Shown here: positions 31,375 to 38,919 of the stretch, in pieces
Position numbering within the stretch: the stretch's first letter is position 1
Layout: each line of letters opens with the position of its first letter
Source of the DNA: Caldimonas brevitalea
GTDB taxonomy: Bacteria; Pseudomonadota; Gammaproteobacteria; Burkholderiales; Burkholderiaceae_C
Length of the DNA stretch: 64,000 nt
Direction: 5' to 3'
Assembly: GCF_001017435.1 (NCBI RefSeq)
Contig: NZ_CP011371.1
Coordinates: 2,356,001-2,420,000 of the forward strand
Program-made: the position numbers and the translations under genes
Notes under the pieces: model-generated
What the model saw: only the letters and a program-made list of their open reading frames with translations
Databases searched by the model: none
What the model was told of the DNA's origin: nothing

Positions 31375-31640
31375 ACACTGAGACTCCTAGAGGAAACCTG
31401 CTCGCGCTGTCGTCCATGGTCTTCCCCGGTCAGAGCTACTGGACGAAGCAATTCGACTCGTACTACGGCGTTTGGGTCTGGACGATGCGCCGCCGACTAC
31501 CAGGCGGTGACGTGCTGAAGTGCTGGTGCTCGGCCTCCCCTTGGGATCTGCAGGACCGCGCTCGCTTCGCCGCCCGGCTCCGGCGAGCCAGGGGGGATTT
31601 CAAGCGCCTGGCCGCGCTGGCGGAAAGGAAGACACCATGA
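31371..31640 (+). CDS. Small phage protein, unknown
   Basis: An 89-residue protein rich in Trp, Tyr and Arg (SYWTKQFDSYYGVWVWTMRR). ATGA overlaps. No domain recognised. Confidence 0.5.
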   Translation: MNTETPRGNLLALSSMVFPGQSYWTKQFDSYYGVWVWTMRRRLPGGDVLKCWCSASPWDLQDRARFAARLRRARGDFKRLAALAERKTP

Positions 31641-31879
31641 AGCTACTCGCATCGACCGAGACCGTCCTCGTCTCGGCCCAGTCTCTCGACTCCCTGTGGC
31701 ATGAGGCCGAGCATCTGGGCAAGGTGAGCGTGGACTCGACGTGGGGGGATGCCTACCGGGTTCGTATCTGCTTCGACCGGAAGTCGGGCACGACAGTATG
31801 GGCCGAGGGTCGGAACACGAAAATCGAGTTCGCGCTTGCCGACGCGATCAACGAGGCGCGCGAGATGGGTGCAGGCTGA
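31637..31879 (+). CDS. Small phage protein, unknown
   Basis: An 80-residue alpha/beta protein ending IEFALADAINEAREMGAG. TGATG overlap with the next gene. No domain recognised. Confidence 0.5.
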   Translation: MKLLASTETVLVSAQSLDSLWHEAEHLGKVSVDSTWGDAYRVRICFDRKSGTTVWAEGRNTKIEFALADAINEAREMGAG

Positions 31880-32109
31880 TGGATAGGAAGGCCCGACAGG
31901 AGCGATGGTGCTCGGCGTGCAAGCACTTCTCGCATGGCCAGTTTCCTCGGTATCACCGATGCCGGCACCCCGAAGGCGAGCTATTCGAGGCGGTCGCAAG
32001 GTGGCGGTCACAGAGCGAGGATTTCGGGCCTTGCGGCGCCTCGGGAAAGCTATTCGAGGCGAAGCACGTGCCGCTTGTCGAGCGAGTCGTGAAGTGGCTG
32101 GAGGAGTGA
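31879..32109 (+). CDS. Small cysteine-containing phage protein
   Basis: A 76-residue protein with WCSACKHFSHGQFPRYHRCR, then FGPCGASG. Four cysteines and several His could bind a metal. Layout resembles the protein at 24478. TGATG overlaps both neighbours. Confidence 0.55.
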   Translation: MDRKARQERWCSACKHFSHGQFPRYHRCRHPEGELFEAVARWRSQSEDFGPCGASGKLFEAKHVPLVERVVKWLEE

Positions 32110-32441
32110 TGAAACCGAGCCGGGTAGCGGTTGGTATGGCAGTGCGAGCGCTGCGTGAGGCGGCGCAGCTGTCGTCTGCAGGTCTGGCTGCGGTGGCCGG
32201 CGTGCACCCGAGCTCGCTGAGCAGGACCGAGAACGGGTTGCGAGATCTGGGGTTTGCCGAGGCTGTGGCAATTTCGGCGGCGACGAAGGTCAACCTCGGC
32301 GTGCTGGGCCAGATTGCCGCGTGCCTCGACGGCGGGCCGGTGGCTGAGATGGTGCGACAGAAGGCAGAGGCGGCCGCGCTTCTCGACGAACTGACGGCCG
32401 CCGCGCTCGATCACGCCGTGGCAGCCAGGCAGGAGGGATGA
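32109..32441 (+). CDS. XRE-type helix-turn-helix regulator
   Basis: A 110-residue protein. Residues about 8-60 (VRALREAAQLSSAGLAAVAG, then HPSSLSRTENGLRDLGFAEA) form a classical Cro/CI-type helix-turn-helix. It is too short for a self-cleaving repressor. It probably regulates this accessory gene set; it may be a second small regulator of the phage. Confidence 0.75.
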   Translation: MKPSRVAVGMAVRALREAAQLSSAGLAAVAGVHPSSLSRTENGLRDLGFAEAVAISAATKVNLGVLGQIAACLDGGPVAEMVRQKAEAAALLDELTAAALDHAVAARQEG

Positions 32442-32444
32442 GTG

Positions 32445-32744
32445 ATGGGCAAGAAGGTAAGCGAGCTAGAAGGCGCAGAGCTGGACCTGTGGGTGCTGCG
32501 GGCTGAGCGCGGCGACCCCGGGCTGGTGATCCGCGGCATCCCTCAACCGTACTCAACGGAGTGGAGCGTCGGCGGCCCAATCATCGAGAGGGAGCGGATT
32601 GAGCTGCATACGGGCTCCGCGGGGAAGCCGTTCTGGGTCGCCTACTGCGGCGCGGGCGACCTGAGAGGAACTGGAGACTCAGCGCTGACCGCCGCAATGC
32701 GCGCCTACGTCGCCTCGAAGTTTGGCGAAGAGGTGCCGGGATGA
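32445..32744 (+). CDS. DUF2591 family protein
   Basis: A 99-residue protein with KVSELEGAELDLWVLRAERG, then VGGPIIERERIELH and AAMRAYVASKFGEEV, all typical of DUF2591 in phages. Function unknown. ATG 32445 chosen; GTG 32442 is adjacent. It ends the accessory run. Confidence 0.78.
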   Translation: MGKKVSELEGAELDLWVLRAERGDPGLVIRGIPQPYSTEWSVGGPIIERERIELHTGSAGKPFWVAYCGAGDLRGTGDSALTAAMRAYVASKFGEEVPG

Positions 32745-32994
32745 GAACCGGCGCTGCACCCGGAGACCGACAAGTGATCTCACTGCTCCAATTTCTGGTC
32801 AAAAGCAGCGTGGCAATCAGACGCTCCTGATATTGAGTAAATCCCTCGCGGGTATATTGTCTCTGCTATTTCTCTCAGATTACATCGCCGTTAATACGGA
32901 TTAATCTTCTTCGGGATCAATCCTGATCGGAGAACGTTCGTGGCGCAACATGCCACCGGACGCGATGGATGTTCACATCCGAAGGAGATTTAGC
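32745..32994. other. Intergenic stretch before the envelope cargo genes
   Basis: About 250 bases with lower GC than the surroundings, especially 32820-32910. Only a 29-codon frame from ATG 32741 enters it and it has no support. The segment ends with AAGGAG before the ATG of the exported protein. A promoter is likely here, but no clear -35/-10 pair can be chosen. Composition suggests a junction with DNA acquired separately. Confidence 0.4.
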
Positions 32995-33429
32995 ATGACA
33001 AAACAATTGTCAGCAGCACTCGCATTGCTCCTCGCAACAGGCGGAGTGGCATATGCACAAACAATCCGCTTCGATAAGCCAAAGAGCGAGTTTCTTGCAA
33101 CCTTTTGCGGAGGTGACGGTTATGAGGCCTCGGCAGAGTATTCCCGCTGGATGTCCCGCTCCCTCAATCAAACCCGGGCGGCGGGGATAAGCGACCGGGA
33201 TGCCCTGGTGGCCCTCGAGATTTCGCACTGCGTCCCCGCCTTATGGGTCGACATGACCGCCACCGAGAAGTCGCAGTTCTGCAACGGCAATGAACTGTCC
33301 GGTACATACGCGGTTCGATTGAACGACGTCCTTCGTCGCGCTGAAGCTGTGGGCCTTGATTCACGGGAGGCTATCGCAGTAGTTCGGTCCCTCAACTGCG
33401 ACACGGAACTTTTATCGGGGGCGCGATGA
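32995..33429 (+). CDS. Small exported cysteine-containing protein
   Basis: A 144-residue protein with a signal peptide (MTKQLSAALALLLATGGVAYA, cut before QTIRF). The mature 123 residues have cysteines in LATFCGGDG, ISHCVPAL, SQFCNGNE and SLNCDTE, enough for two disulfides, and are helical. AAGGAG precedes the ATG. It overlaps the substrate-binding protein gene by four bases. No family recognised; it probably works in the periplasm. Confidence 0.7.
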   Translation: MTKQLSAALALLLATGGVAYAQTIRFDKPKSEFLATFCGGDGYEASAEYSRWMSRSLNQTRAAGISDRDALVALEISHCVPALWVDMTATEKSQFCNGNELSGTYAVRLNDVLRRAEAVGLDSREAIAVVRSLNCDTELLSGAR

Positions 33430-34541
33430 AACGACGAAAAGTTTTAAGCGTTGCTGGGTGCTCCTTGGTCGCTCAACTCGCCTGCCCGAGGCGGGTCAGC
33501 GCCGCACCGAAGCCAAGAGTTGCGCTGACGCTGCCAATGGAGGGGGTTCAAAGTGAAGTTGCGCGCGACCTCTTAACCGGGTACCAGCTCGCATTCGACC
33601 GCGCAGAAGATGAATACGATTTCCGCCTCCGTGTGTTGGTAGAAGAAGACCGGTCCAATCCGGCGCTGACTGCCAGGAACATTGAAGCATTCGCCAAGGA
33701 TCGCACCATACTCGCCTCGACTGGAATCGTCGGCACCCCTCACGCAGAGGCCTGCCTTCCGATTGCCGAGGAGGCTGGCCTACCCATCATTGGGATTCGA
33801 TCGGGCGCTGAGACGCTGCGAAAGGCGTCCACGACAGTGTTTCATCTCCGGGCGTCATATGAGGCAGAGATCACGCGAATGCTGGAAATGGTCCGTGGCG
33901 CGGGGCTTTCCAGAGTGTCCGTCTTGTACTCCGACGACAGCTTCGGCCAAGCGGCGTTGCACCACTTGGAGCGCGAGGCGGTGCGCCTGCAACTTGCCAT
34001 ACATCGATCCGTTGCCGCAGATCGAAATGGCGGCGACGTGAGGGAGAGGACGGCGACGCTGTTGGCTACGCCCGGCGCCCACGGTCTCATCCTGCTGATG
34101 ATCACCCGGCCGATGCTCTCAGCGCTCGAGTTCGCGAGGAACGAGCACAGCTTTCTCGGTCCCATTTTCGCGATGAGCTTCGTGGCGAATCGCCAAGTTG
34201 GCTCGAGCCCCATGAAGGTGGCCACCGGTCTCGGCATGGTCTCGGCCTTTCCTTTGCCTCGCGTTGCGCGTGAAGCCCTGGCCGCCGACTTTCGGCAGCT
34301 TGCTATGGGGCGTGACGGGCTGGCAGAGAGCCTGACGGCGTTCGAGGGCTTCTTCTACGGTTCCACGATTGCCAGCGCGCTATTCTTGAGCAAGGCGCAG
34401 AGCCGCGAAGACCTGCTGTCGTGGCTCGAAAGGCGCCCGCTCAACGTGGGCGGGCTCGGGGTGTTGTTCGACGAGAAGCGTGTCGGCTTCCGCCACTTGC
34501 AGGTGGTCTACAAGAGCAATGACGGGACGCTCCGCATCTAG
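33426..34541 (+). CDS. Periplasmic substrate-binding protein (type 1 fold)
   Basis: A 371-residue protein with a signal sequence (RRKVLSVAGCSLVAQ, of Tat-like or ordinary type). The mature part follows the LivK/branched-chain amino-acid-binding fold: VALTLPMEGVQSEVARDLLT, then ASTGIVGTPHAEACLPIAEE and later VSVLYSDDSFGQAALHHLER. Such proteins bring amino acids or related compounds to ABC transporters or sensors. No transporter gene is nearby. Its stop overlaps the stop of the opposing gene. It is likely lysogenic-conversion cargo. Confidence 0.8.
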   Translation: MKRRKVLSVAGCSLVAQLACPRRVSAAPKPRVALTLPMEGVQSEVARDLLTGYQLAFDRAEDEYDFRLRVLVEEDRSNPALTARNIEAFAKDRTILASTGIVGTPHAEACLPIAEEAGLPIIGIRSGAETLRKASTTVFHLRASYEAEITRMLEMVRGAGLSRVSVLYSDDSFGQAALHHLEREAVRLQLAIHRSVAADRNGGDVRERTATLLATPGAHGLILLMITRPMLSALEFARNEHSFLGPIFAMSFVANRQVGSSPMKVATGLGMVSAFPLPRVAREALAADFRQLAMGRDGLAESLTAFEGFFYGSTIASALFLSKAQSREDLLSWLERRPLNVGGLGVLFDEKRVGFRHLQVVYKSNDGTLRI

Positions 34542-34759
34542 CGATGCTTCCCCCAGCGCGGCTCAACGCCGTGCTCGCGCAACTGCTTGCGAAGCGACCG
34601 GTTGTCGGCCGCCAGCGCGACAACGAGAAGCAGCAGAAGGGCCATCGACGCTCCCCCGCTGCCCAGCCATCTGGTCAGCAGGGCGAGCGAGCCCCAAGCG
34701 AAAGCCGCTGCGATGACCCCTGCGACGAGTAGCGCAGCCCTGTCCCGAACCGTCTTCAT
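34538..34759 (-). CDS. Small two-segment membrane protein
   Basis: A 73-residue protein with two transmembrane stretches (AALLVAGVIAAAFAWGSLAL and ASMALLLLLVVALAA) and a basic C-terminus (RSLRKQLREHGVEPRWGKHR). ATG overlaps the stop of the gene at 34756 by four bases. Its own stop shares CTAG with the opposing gene. Size and pattern resemble holins or small exclusion proteins; unknown. Confidence 0.55.
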   Translation of the reverse strand: MKTVRDRAALLVAGVIAAAFAWGSLALLTRWLGSGGASMALLLLLVVALAADNRSLRKQLREHGVEPRWGKHR

Positions 34760-35187
34760 GCGATGGCCCGCGCTGCGTAGTTCGATCTCGAAGGCATCCG
34801 CGAGTCGTATATCTCCGGGTGCCGCGCCAAGTGGCCCGCGACGCGCGCCGTGTTGACACCTGCGTGGGACGCTGAAAACAGAATCTCGCTCAGCGTCAAG
34901 CCATTGCCCATGCATCGTGCTGTCGCAACGCCCAGGCTGCCGATCACGGCTCCCAAGTAGTACGACGCCTGCATTGCCCCCAGAGTGACCAGCTTATCGG
35001 CTCGAAGGCCGGCGCCGAGAAGTTCGCGCACCGTAACCTTGGAGCCGTACTTCTGGATGTACATCTCGAGGGCCGTGACGCTTCCCAGGGCCAAGGTCAC
35101 GTTGCCATACATCTCCTTTGGAGCCGGTAAGTTGAGCGCTTCCATGTTCTCCCGGAAGTAGTCGAAGAACTTGTCGAAATTCGCCAT
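34756..35187 (-). CDS. Hydrophobic-core protein, unknown
   Basis: A 143-residue protein. After a soluble start (NFDKFFDYFRENMEALNLP) come Gly-rich hydrophobic stretches (YGNVTLALGSVTALEMY and LGAMQASYYLGAVIGSLGVA) with Gly-zipper spacing, as in pore-forming or membrane-inserting proteins. The ATG has a perfect GGGAGG seven bases upstream. It pairs with the membrane gene behind it. Toxin, pore or exclusion protein are all conceivable; no family recognised. Confidence 0.6.
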   Translation of the reverse strand: MANFDKFFDYFRENMEALNLPAPKEMYGNVTLALGSVTALEMYIQKYGSKVTVRELLGAGLRADKLVTLGAMQASYYLGAVIGSLGVATARCMGNGLTLSEILFSASHAGVNTARVAGHLARHPEIYDSRMPSRSNYAARAIA

Positions 35188-35301
35188 GTACACCTCCCTA
35201 TGGGTTGTTAGCGGACGCACACATGGTGGCACGGCCGGCTGGGCGCGGCGTCAGGAGATGTGACGCATTGCCTCATCTGGGGGGAGCCGTGCTGTCCAAG
35301 G

Positions 35302-35328
35302 TTGACAAACTGGCAATGTACGTATAAT
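35302..35328 (+). promoter_or_regulatory. Strong promoter with perfect -35 and -10 boxes
   Basis: TTGACA at 35302-35307 and TATAAT at 35323-35328 are both perfect matches to the sigma-70 consensus; the spacer is 15 bases, two short of optimum. Transcription would start near 35335. It faces the non-coding region, tRNA-Asn and the whole virion gene block, so it is the best candidate for the late promoter. Confidence 0.7.
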
Positions 35329-35451
35329 GGCGGTAGTCCAGAAAGGCAGAGCACCCCGGCCGCGAGCCGGAATCCTGAAAATCCGCAAGGGCCGTGCCCT
35401 CGAACGCCGCAAGCCGGCGCGCAGATTGGATGGGATTGCTCGCCCCTACAG

Positions 35452-35472
35452 AACCCGCTCCGGCGGGTTTTT
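35452..35472 (+). terminator. Intrinsic terminator about 120 bases after the promoter
   Basis: AACCCGC-TCCG-GCGGGTT followed by TTT (stem 35452-35458 and 35463-35469, T run 35468-35472). A transcript from the promoter at 35302 would be about 135 bases unless terminated less efficiently, as with the 6S RNA made from lambda PR' before Q acts. Confidence 0.75.
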
Positions 35473-35953
35473 GCGTTTCTGGGCCATCAGCGCAGCGCGT
35501 TGTTGGCAGCCCGCAAGGGTCCGCCCGACAGCCGAGAGATCGGAGCAAGCCGGGTCAGCGTGCTGCGCTGATGGTGCGGCGTGGAGAGAGAACACGCACA
35601 TCTGGCGCGATGGCAATAGCGCCCTGTGAGACCTGCGCCTAGACAGCCGGCGAGCCCGGCCACCATCAACCATCACCGGTGCGGATTGAAGCCTGAAGAG
35701 TCCGGCGCCCGAATGCTTCGGCAGGGTCTAGGGCGGCATCTAGGAGACCGGTCCGGTCCGCAGCCGTGATGGTGAATGCGCAGTGCTGATGCGCGAGTCA
35801 GGGCGGACGCGCTAACCCCATAAGACACGCAAGCCGAGATCAGCGCCGGCCACCATCAAGGACTAGGCCCCTGCCCCTGTTAAGGGGGCGTCGTAAGTCG
35901 AGCCAGTGGTGCTCGTTGACGAGTGGTGAGAGCCCACCTGAGGGCACCAACCC

Positions 35954-35990
35954 AGCCCCTCGGCAGACACGCCGCGGGGCTTTCGCGTTT
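35954..35990 (+). terminator. Second hairpin with weak T run
   Basis: AGCCCC-T-CGGC-AGACAC-GCCG-C-GGGGCT (35954-35981) is followed by TTCGCGTTT. The T run is interrupted, so termination may be partial. The tail GCGTTTCTGG is shared with the sequence after the terminator at 35452. Confidence 0.5.
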
Positions 35991-36025
35991 CTGGCGCTGC
36001 CTCACGAAGGCTGCCGCGCCCTCGT

Positions 36026-36098
36026 TGTGGAGTGACCCGAGCGGCAAGGGTCCCGGCTGTTAACCGGGCGTTCGGTGGTTCGATCCCACCCTCCACAG
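36026..36098 (+). tRNA. Phage tRNA-Asn (GTT)
   Basis: All arms are present: acceptor TGTGGAG/CTCCACA (7 bp), D arm ACCC-GAGCGGCAA-GGGT, anticodon arm CCCGG-CTGTTAA-CCGGG with GTT at 36059-36061, T arm GGTGG-TTCGATC-CCACC and discriminator G36098, as usual for tRNA-Asn. CCA is not fully encoded (CCC follows). It lies inside the prophage, upstream of the virion genes, and so would be made with the late transcript. Confidence 0.9.
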
Positions 36099-36316
36099 CC
36101 CCCTCATTCCTTCCGCGCGTGCGCCGCTCGGCGTCATGCGCACCGGTTGGGCCCGAGGCCAAGAGCGCCGGCGATCACCAATGCCGCAGTTGCTCGCTCG
36201 CGTAGCACATGAGCACGTCCATGCGCCTGGTTCTGCTCTTGAGCCTCGGTCCCGCCCACCTCTCCTCCTCACCCCCCCACGCCGAGCAGTACCTGGCGCC
36301 GTCCGAAGGACCTGCC

Positions 36317-36619
36317 ATGCACATGACCGAGTTGTCCCTTTGCGTTGACGAGGGCGGGAAGTCATACCGCATACCGATTGGGAATGCGAGTGTGATGTCG
36401 CCGGCGTTGGACGCCCCTTCCGCGCTGGTGACCGTTGATGTCAATACCTACGTGCGCAAGGGCAAGACGGCCCCAGCTGCGGACCGAACGGGCAAAGACA
36501 TCCTGCTGCTTGCCGGGAACCAGTACCGGCTCTACGGCTGGAAGCCGGGAGAGCGGCTGGCATTTGCGACGCAAGACGCGAGCGTCTCCGGCGTTGTTCA
36601 TCTCACCGAGGGCGTCTGA
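36317..36619 (+). CDS. Small protein before the tail spike
   Basis: A 100-residue protein with LSLCVDEGGKSYRIPIGNAS and LLAGNQYRLYGWKPGERLAF, beta-rich. ATG 36317 has GAAGGA six bases upstream. The frame is open to 36209, but no ribosome-binding site is found there. It ends one base before the tail spike gene; it may be a virion or spike-related protein. Confidence 0.6.
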   Translation: MHMTELSLCVDEGGKSYRIPIGNASVMSPALDAPSALVTVDVNTYVRKGKTAPAADRTGKDILLLAGNQYRLYGWKPGERLAFATQDASVSGVVHLTEGV

Positions 36620-36620
36620 G

Positions 36621-38717
36621 ATGGCAATCGCTCGACTCCCCGGCGGCGGCCAAACCGGTGGCAGCGCGCCGGGCGACTCTCTTTTCACGGTGTCGGAGGC
36701 GTCTCGCGTCAAAGGGATGTTTCCCAGCCTACGCGACCACTTCCGCGATGCCGTCGAGATCCTGCTCGACATGTCGAACGCCGACACGCCTGAAGAGCAG
36801 ACACAGCGGGTGCAGGCCGCGCTCAACGACGTCGGCGCGAATCGCAAGTACCGGATCAAGCTCTGCTCTGTGCGGCATGGGGTGGTGTTCCTGAGCGAGC
36901 CTCTGCGCTGGCGCAACGACACCCTGCTCGAGGGCGACTTCGGGCTCGGGTACGGATACATCTACTTCCGTCCCATCGGTCCGTTCCCTGCCTTCACGAC
37001 CTACAGCAGCTTGGGCACGTACCGGCATCCGACCCACCCGGAGGTACTCGCCGGAACACACCCGGTCGGCTGGTCAGGCGCGCAGCGAACGAACGTCACC
37101 CGCATCGCCATGCGCAACATCGGGTTCAACGGCGCCGAACTCTCGCCGGGCGTGTCCGGGACCACCCTGGCGGAGCGCAAAACGCTGCTGAACGATGACT
37201 GGCCGTACCTGCTCGACATGGACGGCATGTCGCTCGTGTACCTCGAGAACATCTCGGTTGTCGGGGACATGGCGAACGGCTCGACGAAGCGGGTGTTCAA
37301 CGGCATCCGGACCGGTCTCATGGACTGTTTCCGGGCCCGCAATTTGAAGATGATGGAGATCGCGGGCAAGTATTTCCACCTCGGCTGCGGCAACAGCGGC
37401 GAGATCCTGTTCGACGGCTGCAATTTCGAGTCGGTGCCAAACGACGAGGGAGCTCTCGGCGGCGTGATCGACGGACACACGACTGGCGGCCTCGAGCGCT
37501 CGATGCAGTACGCCGGCGGGCCAAGCGTGTCCTTCGTGGGCACGACGCAGTTCGAGCGCGCAGGGACGATCTACATCAACAGTGGCGGCGTCTTGATGCA
37601 GGGCGTCGCCGGTGCTGGCACGTCGCTGGTCCTTGGGCCGAAGTCAACAAACTGCCACATCGACGAGCGCTGCTCGTTCGGCACCATCCTGAACCTCGGG
37701 ATGGGCAACAAGGTCGGTAGGTTCTACGACACAGACGGAAGCGCAGCCTTGTTCCCTGCGCCGGCGAGCGATCCCGTCAACAGCGTTTCCGTGCCGGGCC
37801 AGCCCGGGCAGGAGTGGCTGCTCCGCACGCAGTGGTGCCACAACACGACGCACAACGAACTGACGACGGACTACAAGGATTCGTTCATCAGCTATTGGGC
37901 CGACAACGGCGGCACGCCCACTCGGTTGCACACCTCGCAGACGGTCGATCTGAAACCGAACGGCGATGACACCGAGGCGATCAAGCGCGATCGCAGCACA
38001 CACACCCAGCTGGTGCGCGTGCCGACGGGCAGCACCCGGGTGATGGTGCGCGGTGGCGACCCGGCGACGCTGCATGGCGGCCTGATCCTCAACGTCGCAG
38101 CATGGCCGAGCCATTTGCGCAACGGCCAGTTCTCAGGGCTGACGGGCGGGCAGACGTACACCGGCAGCCACGTGTCGAACTGGACCCTGTGGTCCGGCAC
38201 GTCAGCGAAGTACGACACCACCGATCCGGAATGCCCGGTGCTGTTGCTGAACTGGGCGAGCGGGCCCGGTGAGATCGGGCAGCCGCTGCGCGGGCAGGTG
38301 GGCAAGACGTACAAGATCCTGGCCTTGGTCAAGGGTGACCTGAAACTGGCGATCGGCACGATTGCGGATGGCCGGGTCGGCTTCAAGCTCCTGATGGAGC
38401 AAGGCAACGAGCTCGCCTGCTACAAGCCCGGCCTGAAGCTGATCGAGCTGGAGTACCGGTTCAGGGCTGGATTCCAAGGCGCTCGGCTTTCGATCGGCAA
38501 CGTCAAGGCGCCGGCTGCCGACAGCGCCGGCGTCGCCTGGGTGGCAATGATCGACCCGGAGGCCCCGCCCACGCTCTACACACGAGGCGCGCCCACCGCG
38601 ACCAACGTCGTGCCTGGGACGATCGCCAAGGAAATCGCGCCGGCCGCCGGGCAGCCCACCGAGTGGGAATTCACCGTCGACAACGTGTGGAAGGCCAGGA
38701 CCACCCTCGCCGCGTAA
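36621..38717 (+). CDS. Tail spike / receptor-binding protein
   Basis: A 698-residue protein. Residues about 60-400 show short repeated strands with Gly and Asn turns (ITKSR-like strands are absent; VTRIAMRNIGFNGAELSPGV, ILFDGCNFESVPNDEGALGG and IYINSGGVLMQGV are present), the pattern of a right-handed beta-helix as in pectate-lyase-like spikes. The last 170 residues look like a jelly-roll carbohydrate-binding domain. It probably binds or cuts surface polysaccharide. It is placed before the terminase genes instead of after the tail genes. Confidence 0.65.
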   Translation: MAIARLPGGGQTGGSAPGDSLFTVSEASRVKGMFPSLRDHFRDAVEILLDMSNADTPEEQTQRVQAALNDVGANRKYRIKLCSVRHGVVFLSEPLRWRNDTLLEGDFGLGYGYIYFRPIGPFPAFTTYSSLGTYRHPTHPEVLAGTHPVGWSGAQRTNVTRIAMRNIGFNGAELSPGVSGTTLAERKTLLNDDWPYLLDMDGMSLVYLENISVVGDMANGSTKRVFNGIRTGLMDCFRARNLKMMEIAGKYFHLGCGNSGEILFDGCNFESVPNDEGALGGVIDGHTTGGLERSMQYAGGPSVSFVGTTQFERAGTIYINSGGVLMQGVAGAGTSLVLGPKSTNCHIDERCSFGTILNLGMGNKVGRFYDTDGSAALFPAPASDPVNSVSVPGQPGQEWLLRTQWCHNTTHNELTTDYKDSFISYWADNGGTPTRLHTSQTVDLKPNGDDTEAIKRDRSTHTQLVRVPTGSTRVMVRGGDPATLHGGLILNVAAWPSHLRNGQFSGLTGGQTYTGSHVSNWTLWSGTSAKYDTTDPECPVLLLNWASGPGEIGQPLRGQVGKTYKILALVKGDLKLAIGTIADGRVGFKLLMEQGNELACYKPGLKLIELEYRFRAGFQGARLSIGNVKAPAADSAGVAWVAMIDPEAPPTLYTRGAPTATNVVPGTIAKEIAPAAGQPTEWEFTVDNVWKARTTLAA

Positions 38718-38787
38718 CCCCCAACCTCAATCCTCCCGCCTCGCCGCTTCGGCCGCCCGGGCCATAGGCAACAAGGGAGGCCGAGCC

Positions 38788-38868
38788 GTGGATCGGAAAC
38801 CGCGGCCCGTAAGCCGGTCAGTGGGCAAACACCGGCAGTCCCCCGATGTGGAACGAGCCGCCAGGTAG
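38788..38868 (+). CDS. Possible 26-residue basic peptide
   Basis: GTG 38788 is preceded by AAGGGAGG with a seven-base spacing, and the frame gives a basic peptide (VDRKPRPVSRSVGKHRQSPD). The good ribosome-binding site is the only support. The rest of 38718-38919 shows GC-rich hairpins and no gene. Confidence 0.3.
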   Translation: MDRKPRPVSRSVGKHRQSPDVERAAR

Positions 38869-38919
38869 CCTCCCTACCCGGAGGGCGGCAGGCGGGGGCA
38901 CCCCAACCAGGAGAGCGCC

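Larger units (their letters stand above)
35335..36000 (+). ncRNA. Candidate structured phage RNA / late leader
   Basis: No convincing coding frame lies between 35188 and 36316. The region is rich in helices: CCATCAGCGCAGCGCG (35484-35499) pairs with 35559-35574 over 16 bp with one G-U. GNRA hairpins include CCC-GCAA-GGG (35510-35519) and CCGA-GAGA-TCGG (35532-35543), and CCGAA-TGC-TTCGG lies at 35709-35721. Two units bounded by TGATGGTG and CACCATCA lie at 35569-35668 and 35767-35858. With the promoter in front and a tRNA behind, it recalls large phage RNAs such as GOLLD or ROOL. Homology is not shown. Confidence 0.45.

Noticed and set aside
35329..35410. tRNA-like sequence just after the strong promoter (CCGG arms and a CTCGAAC loop)
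   Set aside because: The acceptor ends do not pair, the T stem has a mismatch, the anticodon stem would leave a C at position 33, and the predicted transcript starts inside it.
35767..35858. Second tRNA-like unit with GATGGTG/CACCATC ends
   Set aside because: Ends pair like an acceptor stem, but there is no proper T arm or anticodon arm. Treated as part of the structured RNA region.
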